Below are positions 5,999 through 5,999 of a DNA stretch of 5,999 nucleotides, in pieces. The notes under the pieces were generated by a model, which did no database searches, had not been told where the DNA came from, and saw only the letters and a list, made by a program, of their open reading frames with translations. The position numbers were made by a program, and so were the translations under genes. The stretch's first letter is position 1. Every line of letters begins with the position of its first letter. The stretch spans positions 1-5,999 of the forward strand of contig CALLVJ010000070.1 in the NCBI GenBank assembly GCA_938010625.1. The letters run 5' to 3'. This DNA is from an uncultured Stomatobaculum sp. (GTDB lineage: Bacteria > Bacillota > Clostridia > Lachnospirales > Lachnospiraceae).

Positions 5999-5999
5999 G

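Overview
The window looks like a chromosomal segment of a Bacillota-type bacterium. Strong GGAGG-type ribosome binding sites, Shr-type HID surface repeats and a short NAD-type isocitrate dehydrogenase fit this. A Negativicutes relative such as Selenomonas is possible, but that is only an impression. Most genes use GC-rich codons. A stretch from about 3,550 to 4,710 is clearly AT-richer and holds a decayed gene that looks acquired. I see no rRNA, tRNA, CRISPR array, intact insertion sequence or complete unknown multi-gene system.

Layout, left to right. (1) The 3' end of a gene for a large repeat protein (+). It carries three tandem domains resembling HID/DUF1533 (haemoglobin-interacting, Shr-like) and runs off the left edge. 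A strong 14-bp hairpin follows it. (2) A complete 804-residue gene (+, 1130-3544) with the domain order of PEP synthase or rifampin phosphotransferase: N-terminal PEP/pyruvate (ATP-grasp-like) domain, helical middle, C-terminal phosphohistidine domain. It is divergent. The swivelling histidine is kept, but the QxRP arginine, the GLGE loop and the middle-domain GHR motif are lost or changed. A run of eight G lies in its linker. (3) An AT-rich stretch of about 330 bases with no convincing gene, only short open fragments and a possible promoter. (4) A BAAT-family acyl-CoA thioesterase/acyltransferase pseudogene (+, 3875-4707). The N-terminal half and the C-terminal end are both readable, but in different frames. 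The middle, which should hold the nucleophile serine and the acid, is missing. (5) A short spacer with a second strong hairpin and a short direct repeat. (6) On the minus strand, a complete NAD-type isocitrate dehydrogenase (5877-4873), preceded by the last codons of a hydrophobic protein, probably an upstream operon partner.

The genes do not form one obvious pathway. The left half combines a probable surface haem/haemoglobin-binding protein with an orphan, partly degenerate PEP-synthase-like enzyme, separated by a hairpin. The right half is a central-metabolism gene making 2-oxoglutarate, converging on the decayed thioesterase. The points most worth following are the altered active site and G8 tract of the PEP-synthase-like protein and the internally deleted BAAT gene.
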